Below are positions 42,336 to 56,300 of a DNA stretch of 64,000 nt, piece by piece. The stretch's first letter is position 1; each line of letters opens with the position of its first letter. The notes under the pieces were generated by a model. The model had not been told where the DNA came from, made no database searches, and worked only from the letters and a program-made list of their open reading frames with translations. The translations under genes were made by a program, and so were the position numbers. This stretch comes from Actinernus sp. WN-2022 (taxonomy: Eukaryota > Cnidaria > Anthozoa > Actiniaria > Actinernidae), in the NCBI GenBank assembly GCA_030867875.1, contig JAOWCC010001634.1, positions 100,667,321 to 100,731,320 of the forward strand, given 5' to 3'.

Positions 42336-42742
42336 TTTTTTGCCTCACAAAGAATATTCTATGTTCTAGGCTCGTTTGAAATGGTGAAAATATTACCTTT
42401 CCTATGACCGCGTAAGGAAAAGCCTGGGTCGATTCTGGATCTTACGTCCTCTAATTCATTCGACTTTGCAATACTAGTTGAATAAATGTTTGAATAAATG
42501 CATTTTGTCTAAAATAACTGTTTTCTTTACAACAGCTGACAGACTGTATAAATTCTCTTTATATCGATGTTGTCGTGATAGAAAGGCACCATGGAGAATA
42601 CTATGAATGCATTAATGAGGTGACGTAAGATCCAGAATCGACCCAGGCTTTTTCTTACGCGGTCATGGGTCAGGAAAGGTCAAATTTTCACCATTTCAAA
42701 CAAGCCTAAAACATAGAATATTCTTTGTAAGCCAAAAATTTC
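42336..42742. mobile_element. About 400-bp TIR element
   Basis: ACAAAGAATATTCTATGTTC with the following TTTGAAATGGTGAAAAT and CCTGGGTCGATTCTGGATCT are mirrored on the right arm. The arms are about 130 bp. Confidence 0.75.
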
Positions 42743-42892
42743 TACGCAGAAGTACTCAAAACCTTTCAAAGATTCATATGTATAAAAATTGCAAAAGGGG
42801 TTAGGTGCACTTTAAAAATATAATGGTCCATCATTCATACGAGCTGTCAGCGTTTTACTGCAACCGCGGTTCACTTGTCTCAGTTAATTCGA

Positions 42893-43041
42893 AACACGGG
42901 AAATTATGAATTTTAGACACTACACTTGAAAAAAATCGAGCGGCGTTTGCTAGCGTCGATGTGTGGCCACTGCAGGGAATTAGTGACTTACAGTTATTCA
43001 AGTGTTCGCGGTATCTAAAATTCATAATTTCCGCTCCGTGT
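42893..43041. mobile_element. 149-bp hairpin element
   Basis: ACACGGGAAATTATGAATTT is mirrored by AAATTCATAATTTCCGCTCC-type sequence. The minus-strand open frame over this region is incidental. Confidence 0.6.
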
Positions 43042-44240
43042 ATCATACCTACACATTTTAATCTCTCGGTAGTCAAGTCAATTAATATTTTATTTAGCTG
43101 GGGAGTCGACGGAAAAAGGGGGTGGGCTCCGTCTAAGAACGACGCTGAAATGGAGAAACCGTGATAAATGAGAATCAGTTGTAAACCGAGAATTGTCAAA
43201 CAACAAAGACTTCGTTTGCATATCTTTTTTTGAATATTAAGTTGACGAAAAACTGACGCGAAAACTCTTCCGATTTCGGAAATGTCTCAACTTCATTGTC
43301 GAGAGTACTATCTCCTCGGCAACTCTTCCTGAGATATTTCTGACGGCATTCTGTCAAGAGCGCTAAAGAGTGAAGTAAAAGCTAAAGAGTGAAGTAAAAG
43401 TTTCAATGTGGCCGTTCATTTAATTTTCATGATGACCCTTGCCGCGTTGTACAACCAAACCCGAAGGCTTGCTCACGAAACGAAACTGATTAAATTATCG
43501 TTGTGAAGTTTCATAAGGTTCTCTATAGTTTCCTAAGAAATACTTCAGAAACTCACTTAAAGACAGGCGTGAATTAAAATATAATGTAATTTCACCACGG
43601 AGGCGAAAACGCAAGCGGTACAAACTTCAAAGGTAACGTTTTTTTCTATTTTCAAATACTGAACAGTTGAAGTTGTTCACAGCTTCCTGATCAGAAACCA
43701 ATAGCTAAGCGAGCACAATCGCCTCCCAGCTCCGTGTAATTACCAAAGTGTTGCACAATTTTCCTGCCTCCATATAGCAGGTGTTTAAAACAGTTTATCA
43801 TCCGAAGTAAAACTTCGTTTTTTCTTTATTTAGAAATCCCATTGAAGTCGTATTTTAAGTGCTATTTTCGGAAGCCGAGACTGACGTCATTCGAATGCTA
43901 TTATTTACATTTCGAGGCTGTAGGTTCAGATATTTATTCTAAGTCAACTCATAAATAGGGATTTCCTTTAGAACTGTGGGCGAGATGCGGCATCCGAATA
44001 TTAAATCTAGCACGTTTTGAACTGAGGACTTCTGGAAGAGCAAATACAGGTTTAGGGTGGGTTTGCCTCGAGCTATAGATACTAAGATACATGAAACCAA
44101 AGGCAATTATTTTGCTTGTGTCAAGGAGAGTCTGTGGATGGGTAGGAAGATTTTTTAGGCTGTAAGTGCTGTTTTAGGGATTTTTTTAACGGGTGTACAC
44201 TTGGTTCTCTGTGGTTTATTTTGGACTGTAAGTTGACCGT

Positions 44241-44294
44241 TGACGTCATATGACGTCACCGACTTAGATATTGGTCTCGCATATTGTGACGTCA
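44241..44294 (+). promoter_or_regulatory. Three perfect CRE sites before the PKA regulatory subunit
   Basis: TGACGTCA occurs at 44241-44248, 44251-44258 and 44287-44294, the last ending 34 bp before the start codon. This palindrome is the full-length binding site for CREB/ATF factors, which PKA activates by phosphorylation. Three full sites within 54 bp are far above chance. Confidence 0.8.
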
Positions 44295-44327
44295 CGACGT
44301 CGTCTTCGTTCCTTCCTTCACTTCAAA

Positions 44328-47300
44328 ATGGCGTCCACCAGAAGACAGGATGGGGATGCAGAAGCTCTGAGACAATGCGAAATTTATGTCGAAAAACACA
44401 ACATTCAAGCCGTTCTGAAGGACTGTATCGTTCAGTTGTGTATCTCTAAGCCCGAAAATCCCTATAAATTCTTCCGGGAATATTTCGAGAAGTTGGAAAA
44501 GGTACGTTTTTGTGGTTGTGTTTGTGACTTCGACTGATCACTCGGTTCGGCTTTGATAGCATTATTTTCGCGTGAATATTACGCCCAACGAGTGCTCTGC
44601 TCCTTCCTCTTGTTCTTTACTCTATTAAGGTTTTAGCTTTATTGATCTTGGTGTGCTTTCGGTTTTCTTCACCAGGGCCATGAAGAGAAAAAAGAAGAGT
44701 CGGCTAATCTCGAGGCCGACCGAGAACCGAGAACTGAACTCGAAGAACGTCCTCCTCAACCGCCCGCAAAACCATTCCAGCGCCAACGCCGAGGAGCAGT
44801 GAGCGCTGCCCCAATAACAGAAGACGAAGCTACCTCATACGTCAAAAAGGTACCCTAAATTCTCCTTGTTTCATTTGAATCGAAATTTCGAAGTGTAACG
44901 TGGTTTTTGCTCGTTTTCTGAAATCCCCCAGGTTGTGCCGAAAGACTACAAAACAATGGCTGCCCTTTCAAAGGCCATTACCAAAAACATTCTCTTCTCG
45001 CATCTAGATGAAAACGAGAGAAGGTAAAACCAAGTTCTCGAGACTGATTTTCACTAAATATTTCTTTTCTCTTCCACAAGGGATTTATTTCTTCGCTTTT
45101 AGATCCAAAGTTATTTTTGTGTTCATTTTCAGTGACATTTTCGATGCGATGTCGCTCGTAAAACACAGCTCTGGAGAAATTATCATCAAACAAGGTAAAG
45201 CTTTGAGTCTTCCTTGTGCTAAACTAAAGTTTCCCTTTTTCCGTATTATCTGTGTAAAACCATCGTAACCAGAAAGTACTAATCTATTTTGTATTCACTG
45301 TACACAATTATTTTTTGGAAACATTTTCTTTGAACTGTACGTCAATTTTGCGGCGAAATTTCTTCTACGCAAAAGCAACATGAAATAGACTTTAGTTATG
45401 GGAGAAGTGATTTGCGTTCTTCCCCGTATAAAGGCCGTAATCAAATGTGCTTTCTCATACATTATGTTTTATTGTTTCAGGCGACGAAGGAGACAATTTC
45501 TACATCATTGACAGCGGCGAAGTTGATGTGAGTTGAAAAGTAACTGAAAAATCATAAAGTACAAAACACTGAAAATGACAAATTTATTGCTTACTCTGTA
45601 CTGTGCTCTTTCACCGTACCATATTTTGTTGAAAAATAAAGCCCCCTATTGCCCCATTAACTTTTAGTGATTTCCATGTTTATTTGAAACAGTCCAAAAT
45701 TTACTACAATTCATTATTTTTTGTATTTATTTACGTTTTTTGCACGCTTGAAGAGATTTGATGGTAGGTCATTTGAGTTGCCCACTCCACCCAAAATTTT
45801 CACTTTAAAATGTGCCATAAGTCAATATCTTCTACACAGTTATGTCATGGCAATTTTTCTATATTTGACCTGCACCAGATCACGATTTAATTTTTTTTAA
45901 ATATCAGTTAGCATGTGCATGCTTTAGTAATGAAGATGAATAATCCCAATAAAATGTTTCGTTTACCTCTGGCTCGTGATGGTGGGTTGGTCGGTCATAT
46001 TTTAACGTTAGGGGGTCTGGAACCAAGTCAGCTTGAAGACTTGCGTAAAAATGTTCATGTCTTACTCAACTAATTTTTCCTCTACCAGTTAAGGATTGAC
46101 GATTCACATTAGAAAAGAAAGAAACTAAAACGTAGAGAGCTCGGAAGAGGTGTATTTATACAATTATTCTTCAAGCTTTTGTTTTTACTTTTCAAAAAAA
46201 TGGGTGGTTGGTCTTCAATTTTTTTTTACTTTCCAAAAATTTGGGTCAGTTGGGCGATGGTAAACAAAACCTTTTTTATTGGGATGGCCTAAACAGGCTG
46301 GCAAAAAGACATTGAACACTAGTATATATATGTACACACTAACATGCTCAAGGGCAATTTGCTTTTGACCCTCGTAAAAAGCTCTTCCATGGGATGATTA
46401 CTTTATAAACATATTTATTTATTTCCTCTTTATCTTGTCACAACTGTTATAATAGTAAAAGACGAATGTTACAGTCAACGCACTTCGTGCATGAACATAT
46501 ATTTACGATTAATCGTAAAGAAACCGAATGTTCAAGCTTTGATTTCAAATTACCAAATGGTCGATTGTAGATGAAAAATCAATATTTGAAATATTGGTTT
46601 GTGGATTTGAAAGTTGAACTTCGTTTTCTATAAAGCACTAGCTACGAGACAGTTGCATGACACACCGCCGCTCAGTAACAAATTCGCTGCGCTAACTGCC
46701 ATCATGGCAAGAAACATGGCTGGTGGATTTTATGATCCAGGGAAACCACTTCCTAGGTGTACAAGGAAAGAAATTATCCATTTATATAATAAACATGTTG
46801 GCCTATCAGCTATTGCAAGAAAACTGAGAATTTCCAAAGGGGCAGTGCATAAGATTCTACGGCATTATTACAGTTTTCTCCATTGGGACATTGGTGTTTC
46901 TTCAATCCATAAAGTGTACGAGTCCGAATCACATGGTTAGGCAGCACATTTTCTTAGCTTTATTCTCTCCTCTTGTTTGCATGCGACCGACTGGCATGTT
47001 GTTGTAAATAAATCGGAAAAATTCAGGGAAGGATCCCCAACTTTATGAACTATATCCTCTTGGACGTCTCTCAGTTCTTTGTCTAAAAAGTTGTTGCATC
47101 TTTCCACGAATGCTATGCATTTTTCTTCCGTTTTTTCCCGAAATCTTAAATACTAGAGAACTCGCTTCGGCTGCCAATTGTTGTCTGAGAGAACAGACCT
47201 ACGAGTTTTGGAACGTCGCAACTTCTCATTTCCCACGCTTGAATGAAAAGCTATTTTGACAGCTGTCCGTCTGTCATATGACAATTTGGCTCACCCCCGA

Positions 47301-50300
47301 ATAAAGCATTGTATGTTTTTACTTTTGCAAATTTTGTTTTCAAATGTTGTTTTGTATATATTCAAACATTCCAAATTCAGAATTCTGGATGAAATAAAAT
47401 ATTTGTAATAATTTTTTCTAGCTACATAAGTTCATTTTAATAATAGAATATGCAATTTGAATAATCGATTATTCGTCTGACACTCGTTCACGCACGTTCA
47501 AGTGCGTTGACTGTAAAAGTGGCATGCCAATTACATAGAATGATGTGCAGCTCAAACAGCTATTCTGCTAAGCCTTTTCTATCAGCTAATACTCTGAACC
47601 AGTACAATTTGTTTTCGGTATTGAGCCACATATAGCTACCACATACAGCTACCATCATGTATAAAATACGTAATGGAATGTGCCCCGAGTACCTGATGGA
47701 TATAATTATGCTCACTAGACGGTCCGAAACTGTGCATTATGCCTTAAGGATTTCAAGTCACAATAATTTTATTATTGCTTTCAACCACGACCAAACCGCA
47801 AATACTTTAAAAAAAGCTTTAGTTACAATGGAACGCAACTATAGAATGAGTTGCCTGCAAATGCCAAAAGCTCCACAAACTTGCACACTTTTAAGGCTGC
47901 CTTAACAACTGCTTATAATTAGTTATACATAAGTTATTACAATATAGTACAATAGACGCACAAAGCTTTTAACTACTGATAATATTCAGTACTTTGTATC
48001 ATTTTATCATCTTAGCAGTATTACCATTAGCTCGTAGAAGTAATTACGCCATCAAGACATTGCTGAAACTGGCAAAAACTACTTCATATGATAGCTTACT
48101 GAACATGGTGGAGCTTAAGCCCTTAGAGCACCGTCGGTACGTCCAGTCTCTGCTATTGTTACACAAGTGTGTCCACAACATTGCACCAAAATATATCAAA
48201 CATTTTTTTCATTCTGGGCTAGCACATACAATCTTAGGGGAGATATGATTCTTTAGTTGCCAAACTGTAAGTCAAAGTATTTTCATCATTCTTTTACTTA
48301 CATAGTAGTTAGACTATGGAATAGCCTACCTAACAAATTTCATATTATTTCTTCCCCGGTTATTTTCAAGTCTAAAATAGATAAACGTGCGTTATCATCA
48401 ATGGCACATGGTGCTATTAGCATGCATGTCACCTAGATATATTTTACCTTAGCAAGCGTGATATTTAGAAATACATTTATTATTATTGATTATTGTTGTT
48501 GTTGTTGATATCATTATAGTATTATCATTAATATTACTAGTATTATCTAATTGTAAATAAGGAAACATTGATTGTATTCTTAGAATTTAATATCAAATTT
48601 TCATCCCCTATCTTAATTAGACTGCACATACACATTGTAAACAAGCTTATGCTCATTAGTGACTATGTGGTTAAATAAATTACTACTACTACTACTACTA
48701 TTAGATAGTTATTTAATTTCTGACATTAGTATCTTGTAATTAGGACACAGCTACTTGAAAAGCAGCCTAGCTGAATTATTACTGTGTATAAATAAAGATT
48801 ATAATAATACAAAAAACCAGCAGCTCTGGTTTTTAATATAAAATTATAGCTAAGTAATTTCGTGAGCTCTTATTGGTCAATTTGCGGTCTATAACTTCCC
48901 AAACGGACCTTCTACCCACTTCATGATAAACATCTTATTAACCTTATTTGCTCAGTCCGTACTCTTAAGTTATGGAACCTCATCCCCCCCCAAGAAAGGG
49001 AATGGCCATACTTGGGCCATAAAAAGGGGGAAATGTCGGTCTGTAACTTAGGGTACGGACCTCACACTAATAAGAGGTGAAAACCTGCATATGCCAGTCT
49101 AGTGGAGATAATGTTTAAGTACCCCTAAACCCAATATTGTTTCTCTCTTTCTATAAATCCTCAAAATATTAGGTCTTCTTTTTCCCCGTTAATCCTAGAT
49201 TGTGAAAACAAAATAAAATAAAATAAAACTGTCTGCAACCTGTTAAGGCGAACATCAACCTGGCTCTTTTCACAACTGAGCAGCAGTACACTAATTAGAA
49301 GTAGTGGTATTGTACATGAATCCATAACAATAGAACCAACAGATCTTACATCACTCTACCAAAATCCCAATCTGCATGGTCGTGAATCAAATTGTCTGGG
49401 ATTTTAATCATGATTCAAAATCTGGGATTATATCAATTTCATCCTCACTTCGAGAATAAAAGCTAAAATGTGGTTAGGGGCACTTTGGATTTCCTTGGAT
49501 TTTTTTCTGGTACAGCTGGTGAAGACTGGTAACTATATGTTGTAAAAATTTTTGGAAAGTTTTGCCTTATTATTTTCCTCAATCTGACACATAGTTTATG
49601 CCGTTTCCATGATCCCCTCAATTCCCTTCAAAATTAAACATGGTTCTTATCATTGTGGCATCACATCATAAACTACAGGTCTTTGTTAACAATGTTGGAT
49701 TGGTGTCTTCTATTGGCGAGGGTGGAAGCTTTGGAGAACTGGCTTTGATTTATGGAACACCAAGGGCTGCTACAATCAAGGTGAATGTTTGTGAAATAGT
49801 TAAAACTGTTTGTTATTGTACAATTGCAAAGTTGTGATGTTAGAACAGAAGCCCATAGTTGGCTCACCCAGGGTGGCATAGTGGTAAGCGCTTCGCCTGT
49901 CACCTTGGTGTCTGCAACACAGCGCCATATATAGTTGAGTTTGTTAGTATCTCACCCTTGCTCTGAGGGTTCTCTGGGTTTCCCTGGTTTTCCTCCCTCC
50001 TCAAAAAACAACTTACCGCCTCCCGGTTAGCTCAGTGGTTAAGCGCCGTTCTGTTTGTGTGGCAGGTCACAGGTTCAAACCCCGGCCAGACCAGCACTCA
50101 GGGTCTTAAAATAACTGAGTAGAAGGTGCTGCCTTTGTGAAACAATTTCATTCACGAGCTGCAAATGGTTAGACCATCACATCTTCTCGGATAAGGACGT
50201 TAAGTCGTAGGCCCTCAGTGGATGAAGAGCCACCTCATGGATATGCCACTGATTAATCCCATTATTATTATTATTATTACTTAAATTCCAATTTGATTGA

Positions 50301-53300
50301 GGAATTAGTGTCCCTGATTAGTAGACTTTTTATTATTATTTAACCATATATATTCTCCACATTTGCTCCAAGAGCATTAGCTCATCAAGGGAGGTTATGT
50401 GGTACACGTATAACTTAGTACATAGATAAAATGTGAAGCAAGAAGATAAGAAGGGAAAAAGGCAATGACAAGAATATTAAATAAGCAAAACTGTGTTGTT
50501 AATCGAAAGTGCAGAAAGGTGCAGAAATAGAGTGGAAGAAAGGTGCTATTTATGATATTGATACATATAAGTTGTTACATTTCAAAATAAATGAATATTC
50601 AACAATATAGTGTGGAATGAAGAAAGAAAGAAAGAAAGAAACAAACAGAAAGATTGGTGAGGACTGTCAAGTTACTTAAAATGATTTGTACTCATAATGA
50701 ATCTTTGAACAGCTAAAAACAGATTGCAATTGTTGAGTTTGCTCAAGAGGTTTGAGCCATGTAATAACAAGTTTAGTTTTTTTGAGTTTGACAGCCCTGG
50801 CCAAGAACTAATTATCTGTGCAGCAGAGGAAAATAGTTGGACCTGCTGAGCAGCATACCGGGGACAAAATTAAAAAAACTGATTCAATTGTACTTTTATT
50901 ACACCCACAATCCTGGCTAGGATTGCAAGTTATTCTATAAAGGTGCAAGTTCAAGGCAATACCCCTTCAAGGGTCAGCTATTAACATTAGAAACATAACT
51001 AAAGTTGTTTATTATTATTTTCATTGTTTTTGTGCAGGCCAAGGCTGATGTGAAGCTATGGGCTATTGACAGGGTCACGTACCGCCGCATTCTCATGGGT
51101 AGCCAGATCAGAAAGAGGAGGATGTACGAGCAGTTCCTGGAGAAGGTCAGTATCTTAGAATCCCTGGATAAATGGGAGAGGCTGACTGTTGCTGATGCGC
51201 TGGAGCCAACCCAGTTCCAGGATGGAGATGATGTAGTGGTACAAGGAGAACATGGAGATGAGTTCTTCATCATTGTGGAGGTAAAATGAACATTATTTTG
51301 ATAGACTCACTGGTTGTCTCATTCACGTTGCATTGATGATTCCCAGACAGACTTCATTAATTTTATAGCATGTCTGTTCAGTCAAGTCCTTCTGTGTCTT
51401 TAAGGTATCTGCACTGGCAAAAATGGTCAATTTGATTTGGAATAGACAGTAGATAATTGAACATTACGTGCAGAAGGGCCAAATAAAAAAGATTAGCTTG
51501 GCGTAAATGTGTACAAATCCCCTTTTTGCTAATTGAATTATCACCAGACCCCCTGGTGCCTCAGTATTTTATATTTTACATTTTATTAAGCTTACACGTT
51601 GAAATGAGTCCATTTGATCTTATAATATTGTTGAAAAAGAGAGATGAAAAAAATTGTGTCGTTGGAAATCCATTTTCTGGTTTTACAATACGTAATATCT
51701 GGTATTCTTACAAATAAAAGTTAAATATTAACAACGCCATACCAAAAATTATTTCCATGACTTCCATCCACACGATTATTCGTTACACCCTATGAAGTCT
51801 TCATGAGTGGTTTCGTAGGAATATCATAAAATCATTCAGAGAAAAATGTATTTGAAATGTCCTTTTGTACGTAAGTATTCACAAATTTCTTCTGGAACCC
51901 TCAAAATATGCTTTAAACTCCATAACTTAAGTGTTGTCAGCCATTTTGGATTCAAAACCGCTGATCAGACCCACGAAGGACTCCAAAAAGCTGTGATTTT
52001 AGTCCTCCCCCCCCCCTTGGGAAGTTGCTTTTGTTGTGTCTACTGCTTCTATGAAGCCAGTAGACACTATGCTGTCGTGTCGTGTTAGTTAACACTATCC
52101 CATCGTGCTTTGCGACAACCTCGTTTCCAAGCAGTCATAGAAACGAGGTCGTTTGAACTTGCCTGGTCTTTGCCATCGGCCATCTTTGCCCCATGTTAAG
52201 TTTGATTCTTATGATTTACAAATATAGCTTTCAGAAATGTGTGTCAAACTGCTGGAATGTAAGGTTATGAAAGATACTTTCAAGTTTCAGGTCCTTTAGG
52301 TCAATATTCCCGGGGCCAACCGAAGGGCCAGCTTCAAAGTCTCGTCACAGGTTAGAATTTCACTTGCTCAATTTTCTGGCCCTGCATACTGCAGCATGAT
52401 CTTTTTTAAAGATACCATGAGTCAGACTTATCTAAAATCTTAAAACAAAATCGTTTTACTCATGATCAGTACCAATAATTAAGCTTACATCCTTTTTTTA
52501 ACTCTTGTCCTTGAAAGCCATTTTAAGTTTTTTCTTATAACTTTAATATCCTTCTAAAATTATAATAGACCCACTCAGCTTGACTTTTCCCTTGAGTAAA
52601 ATATTTGTTTTTAATGTATCCCAAAACGAAATGTATCAATTTATTTCTATAATTAAAAATTTTGTTCTCAATTTTTAGGCTGCAAGCTCTCAATAGAGAA
52701 GTAGTAACTGAATAACAGTGTACATGTTGTAGGTTGTTTCTAATTTCAGGTTGTTTCTCATTTTTGGTCATTAATTTTTTGAAACCTAGGTTATTTTGAA
52801 ACAACCTAGGTCATTTTTATTTTTAAAAATTACCTAGGTCATTTCGACATTTTTAGAGTCTTTTAAATGTTGGATTAAGCATTACATTTGTCTGTTATTT
52901 AGTAACTTAAACCTAAACACCCAAAATTATTGATTTTAGCTCTTAAAATACCCAAAGTGAGCAGCCCTTGTTAACGGTTAGGGTTTTATTTTAATGTAGG
53001 GTTAGGTTTTGGATTAATTAGTTCACAGGACTATTGAAGAAGCATTATACTTGTCTGTTGTTTAGTGGTCAGTGTTTTATTCCATTGGAAAAGCTGAGTC
53101 TAACGAATACGAGCCAGCTTAACTCCAAGATCCTCTGTACTCATTACTTTAATACTGAGATACTATTTAGCTCTTGAATCGTAAAAATCTTCTTCTAGTT
53201 ACAATGTTAGAGGTGATGCGCTTTCTTTTGTCTTTATTTTAGGTCAGTGATTACTCTAAGTCGGTTCGCGATCGTTTGACACAGTTTGTTTCGAAGTACG

Positions 53301-56300
53301 AGTGGAGCCGTAATAAAGTCAAGAAACAAAGTATTTTTCTGGATTAATTTTTTAGCTTGCTTACTTCCCTTGAGTTGCTGCAGCTTTCACAAAACAACGC
53401 AGAGTCAACACAAACTTCATATGTGTTACAGTTTCGTCCCGGTTTAATGTCGTCCATTCAATGTTTTCGAAAGATGTTTCAAAGTCCGATTTTGTTAGTT
53501 AGTACGCATGCGCACATAACGAGAGGACTGGGTTCGACGATTAGTCACTTGGAGAATAAATAATGTGTTCAAATCAACAAGTGCTTTCGTAGCGCAGTGC
53601 GATAATCCACTGGATTAATATCTATCACTGAGGCGTTCCTCGTGATTCGGCCAAGTTAAGCCCGACCGGGCAAGGTTAGTAAGTGGATGGGTGACCGTCA
53701 AGGTAAATGGTACAGTACAGTAAGGTGCGTCAGGGGGGACAAGGAGAAAATTGAGAGGCAGTGGGAAGGGAGGGGAAGGAAGTAGAGGGGAGGGGTGGGT
53801 TGGGTTGTCAAAAAGTATTTTGTAGGGGAGGGGAGGGTGATTTTTTTCTTTTTAAATCCCCCCCCAAAAAAAACTAAACCCCTTTTTTTTATGAATCCCC
53901 AAAAATTAAAAAATCCCTTTTTAGAATCATTGATATTCCAACCTAAAAACAACCTAGGTCATTTTAAAAACAACCTGAATCGAGAAACAACCTACAACAT
54001 ACATACTGAGGCAAAAACATCCATGTTCTAGTGGTTAGGTTGTTTTCTCCATTTATTTTTTGTCAAAACAGTGTGCTCAATATTTTATGGGAGAATTTGC
54101 GTAATCCCAGTCAATAAAGGTCCAACCACAATTTTTGTACATGTAAATAAATTTTGCATTATTCCATCAATCTTCTCATACTCGGCATCACATTCCTAAT
54201 AAAAGCATGCAGTAGACACATGCAGCCATTGGGTGCCTATTTTTTATCCATCGTCAAGGTGTGCCCCACGAGCTCAAGCGTGACTTCCAGTACCTTTGTA
54301 CGCATAGTCAATAATTAATCCACTGTCCAAATGGGGGCTAAAACCTCGAGTAAATACGGTGTCGAAGTCGATTGATGCTGTTTCTTCTGAATACGATATT
54401 ATAAGAAAAAGTAAAGAAAAAACAAGTCTCAGCGAATAACAAATGAAAGGAAGAAAAGGTACAGACACTAGAGGTATTGGTTCTTCCCCAGAGAGGAAGA
54501 GGAGGCCATGCAATTGCCTTTGTTAGCCTCGGTCACTATCATTTGTTTCGTCGTGGAAACATGCTACAACATGCATGATATTTGAATGTGTCTTGAACAG
54601 TCCTATCATGAGTCCTCGTCTAGCGGGGAGTGTTTTTCTTACTACGTACCAAGCCTGGAAAGGAAGATAAAGGCTGTGAATTTAAGCAAGAAGAAGAATT
54701 GAAACGTTTTCTTGTTGTTTTATATATTTAGTTTTGCAGTTAAAATTGATATGTACGATCGAGGCACAACAATTATTCTCACAAACTGACAAAGCTTGTG
54801 TATAAGAACTTATAAAGGATCTTATAAATATATTGGGCAGGTTAATATGAATGAAGTACACTTCTAATCAATTGAGCATTGAATGCCTCAGAACCGTCTT
54901 CAAGTCTTGCATCCCCAAACTTCCGCTATCTTGGTTTTGGCAATTTGCCACACTCATTTTGTCTTTGCTAGTATTACCAACCTAGTTTTCCGCTCGTCCA
55001 GCAGCTGCAACTTCCAGTCAAAGACATTTTGCAATGTTCAGATTAGGAGTAAGTGAAAAAAACTATTGAAAGTGATATTAGATGCAGATGCAATAAACTA
55101 TAATATACCTACCCGAAAAAGAGGAATTTTAAAGGACCTAAATTTAGCCAAGTTGATTCCCTTGTTTTGTAATATGAGATATTTTAAGATTTAAGATGGT
55201 AGTTCATATTTTAAGATCTCATAGTCAGTCGTTCTGTGGTTTTGAAATGTCAAACTTGTCTACAATGTGTCATTCTACTGTCTACAACGAGGCATTCTTT
55301 GTCTACAATGTAGAACAACACGTCAATTTTCTCACACCGCCACACAAAAATCTCTACCGGTGGTATGCCAAACAGTGATCACGTAGTACAGACCATTCAC
55401 ATCAGGGGGGCCGTAAAACTCCGGGGCTGTCGTAGTTTTAAATCACGGCAAGGTTGGCCAACAGATACCAAAGTAAATTTTTAATTCTAGATGCTAAGAT
55501 ATTCTTATGCAAATACAGTTTGTAAGTAGCTATTTTTATGCTTGTTTACTGCCACTTGCAGTATTTTAAAGGTTTTTGTATTAAGTTTGGTATACATATT
55601 GCATAATAAGTTCATTTGTTTGCTATGAACAGTTAAACCTAACAGTTAATGTTTGCTGTTTACATGCTGACATTTCGCATATTTCTGCTGTCAGGGACCT
55701 CTAAATTACCGTAGTTGATTGCTTATAAGCTGCAATCGCTTATAAGCCGCAATCACTTATAAGCCACACCCTAACTTTGACAACCTCACTAACCCAAGTC
55801 TGAAAATGTGTTGAAAAAATCTCACTTATAAGCCGCATCGTGATTTTGGCAATTTCTCTCCAAAACCAAGTCAAGTTTCAAGCAACTTTTCCTCACTTTT
55901 TGGAAGTTTCTGGATCTCAAATCCCCTCAGATGATCTATTATAGCTTGAGGATATCTTACATTCAAGTTATAAGATATTAAATTTTAGTTAATAAACCTG
56001 ACAAAAATACTTAAAATCCGAAGCTAAACACATGAAAGTTCTTCTCCGTTGGGTGTTGGCTGCCATCTTGAATGTAGACTGCTGACCACAAGATTCGAAG
56101 GCTCCATTATGGTGGACAACTCGACAAAGGTCCATGTTTTTGCAAGTTTTGGAGCACATTTTAAAAGTTATTGGATTTTTTTGGGTTATAAGCCACACCC
56201 CTAACTTTCGGGATGTAATTTTTCACAATTTTCACAATTTTGTGGCAAAATGCTGCAGCTTATAAGTGATCAACTACGGTACTATAAATTGCAGCTACAT

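Larger units (their letters stand above)
42137..44240. other. Intergenic region before the PKA regulatory subunit gene
   Basis: Contains two inverted-repeat elements (42336-42742 and 42893-43041) and otherwise unique sequence. No additional gene was recognised; the last few hundred bases presumably hold the PKA subunit promoter. Confidence 0.5.

Noticed and set aside
42855..43199. 114-codon minus-strand frame
   Set aside because: It overlaps the hairpin at 42893-43041 and shows no domain or splice support.
50018..50092. A functional tRNA gene
   Set aside because: A- and B-box-like sequences are present, but the acceptor stem does not pair well and a SINE body with an ATT tail follows directly.
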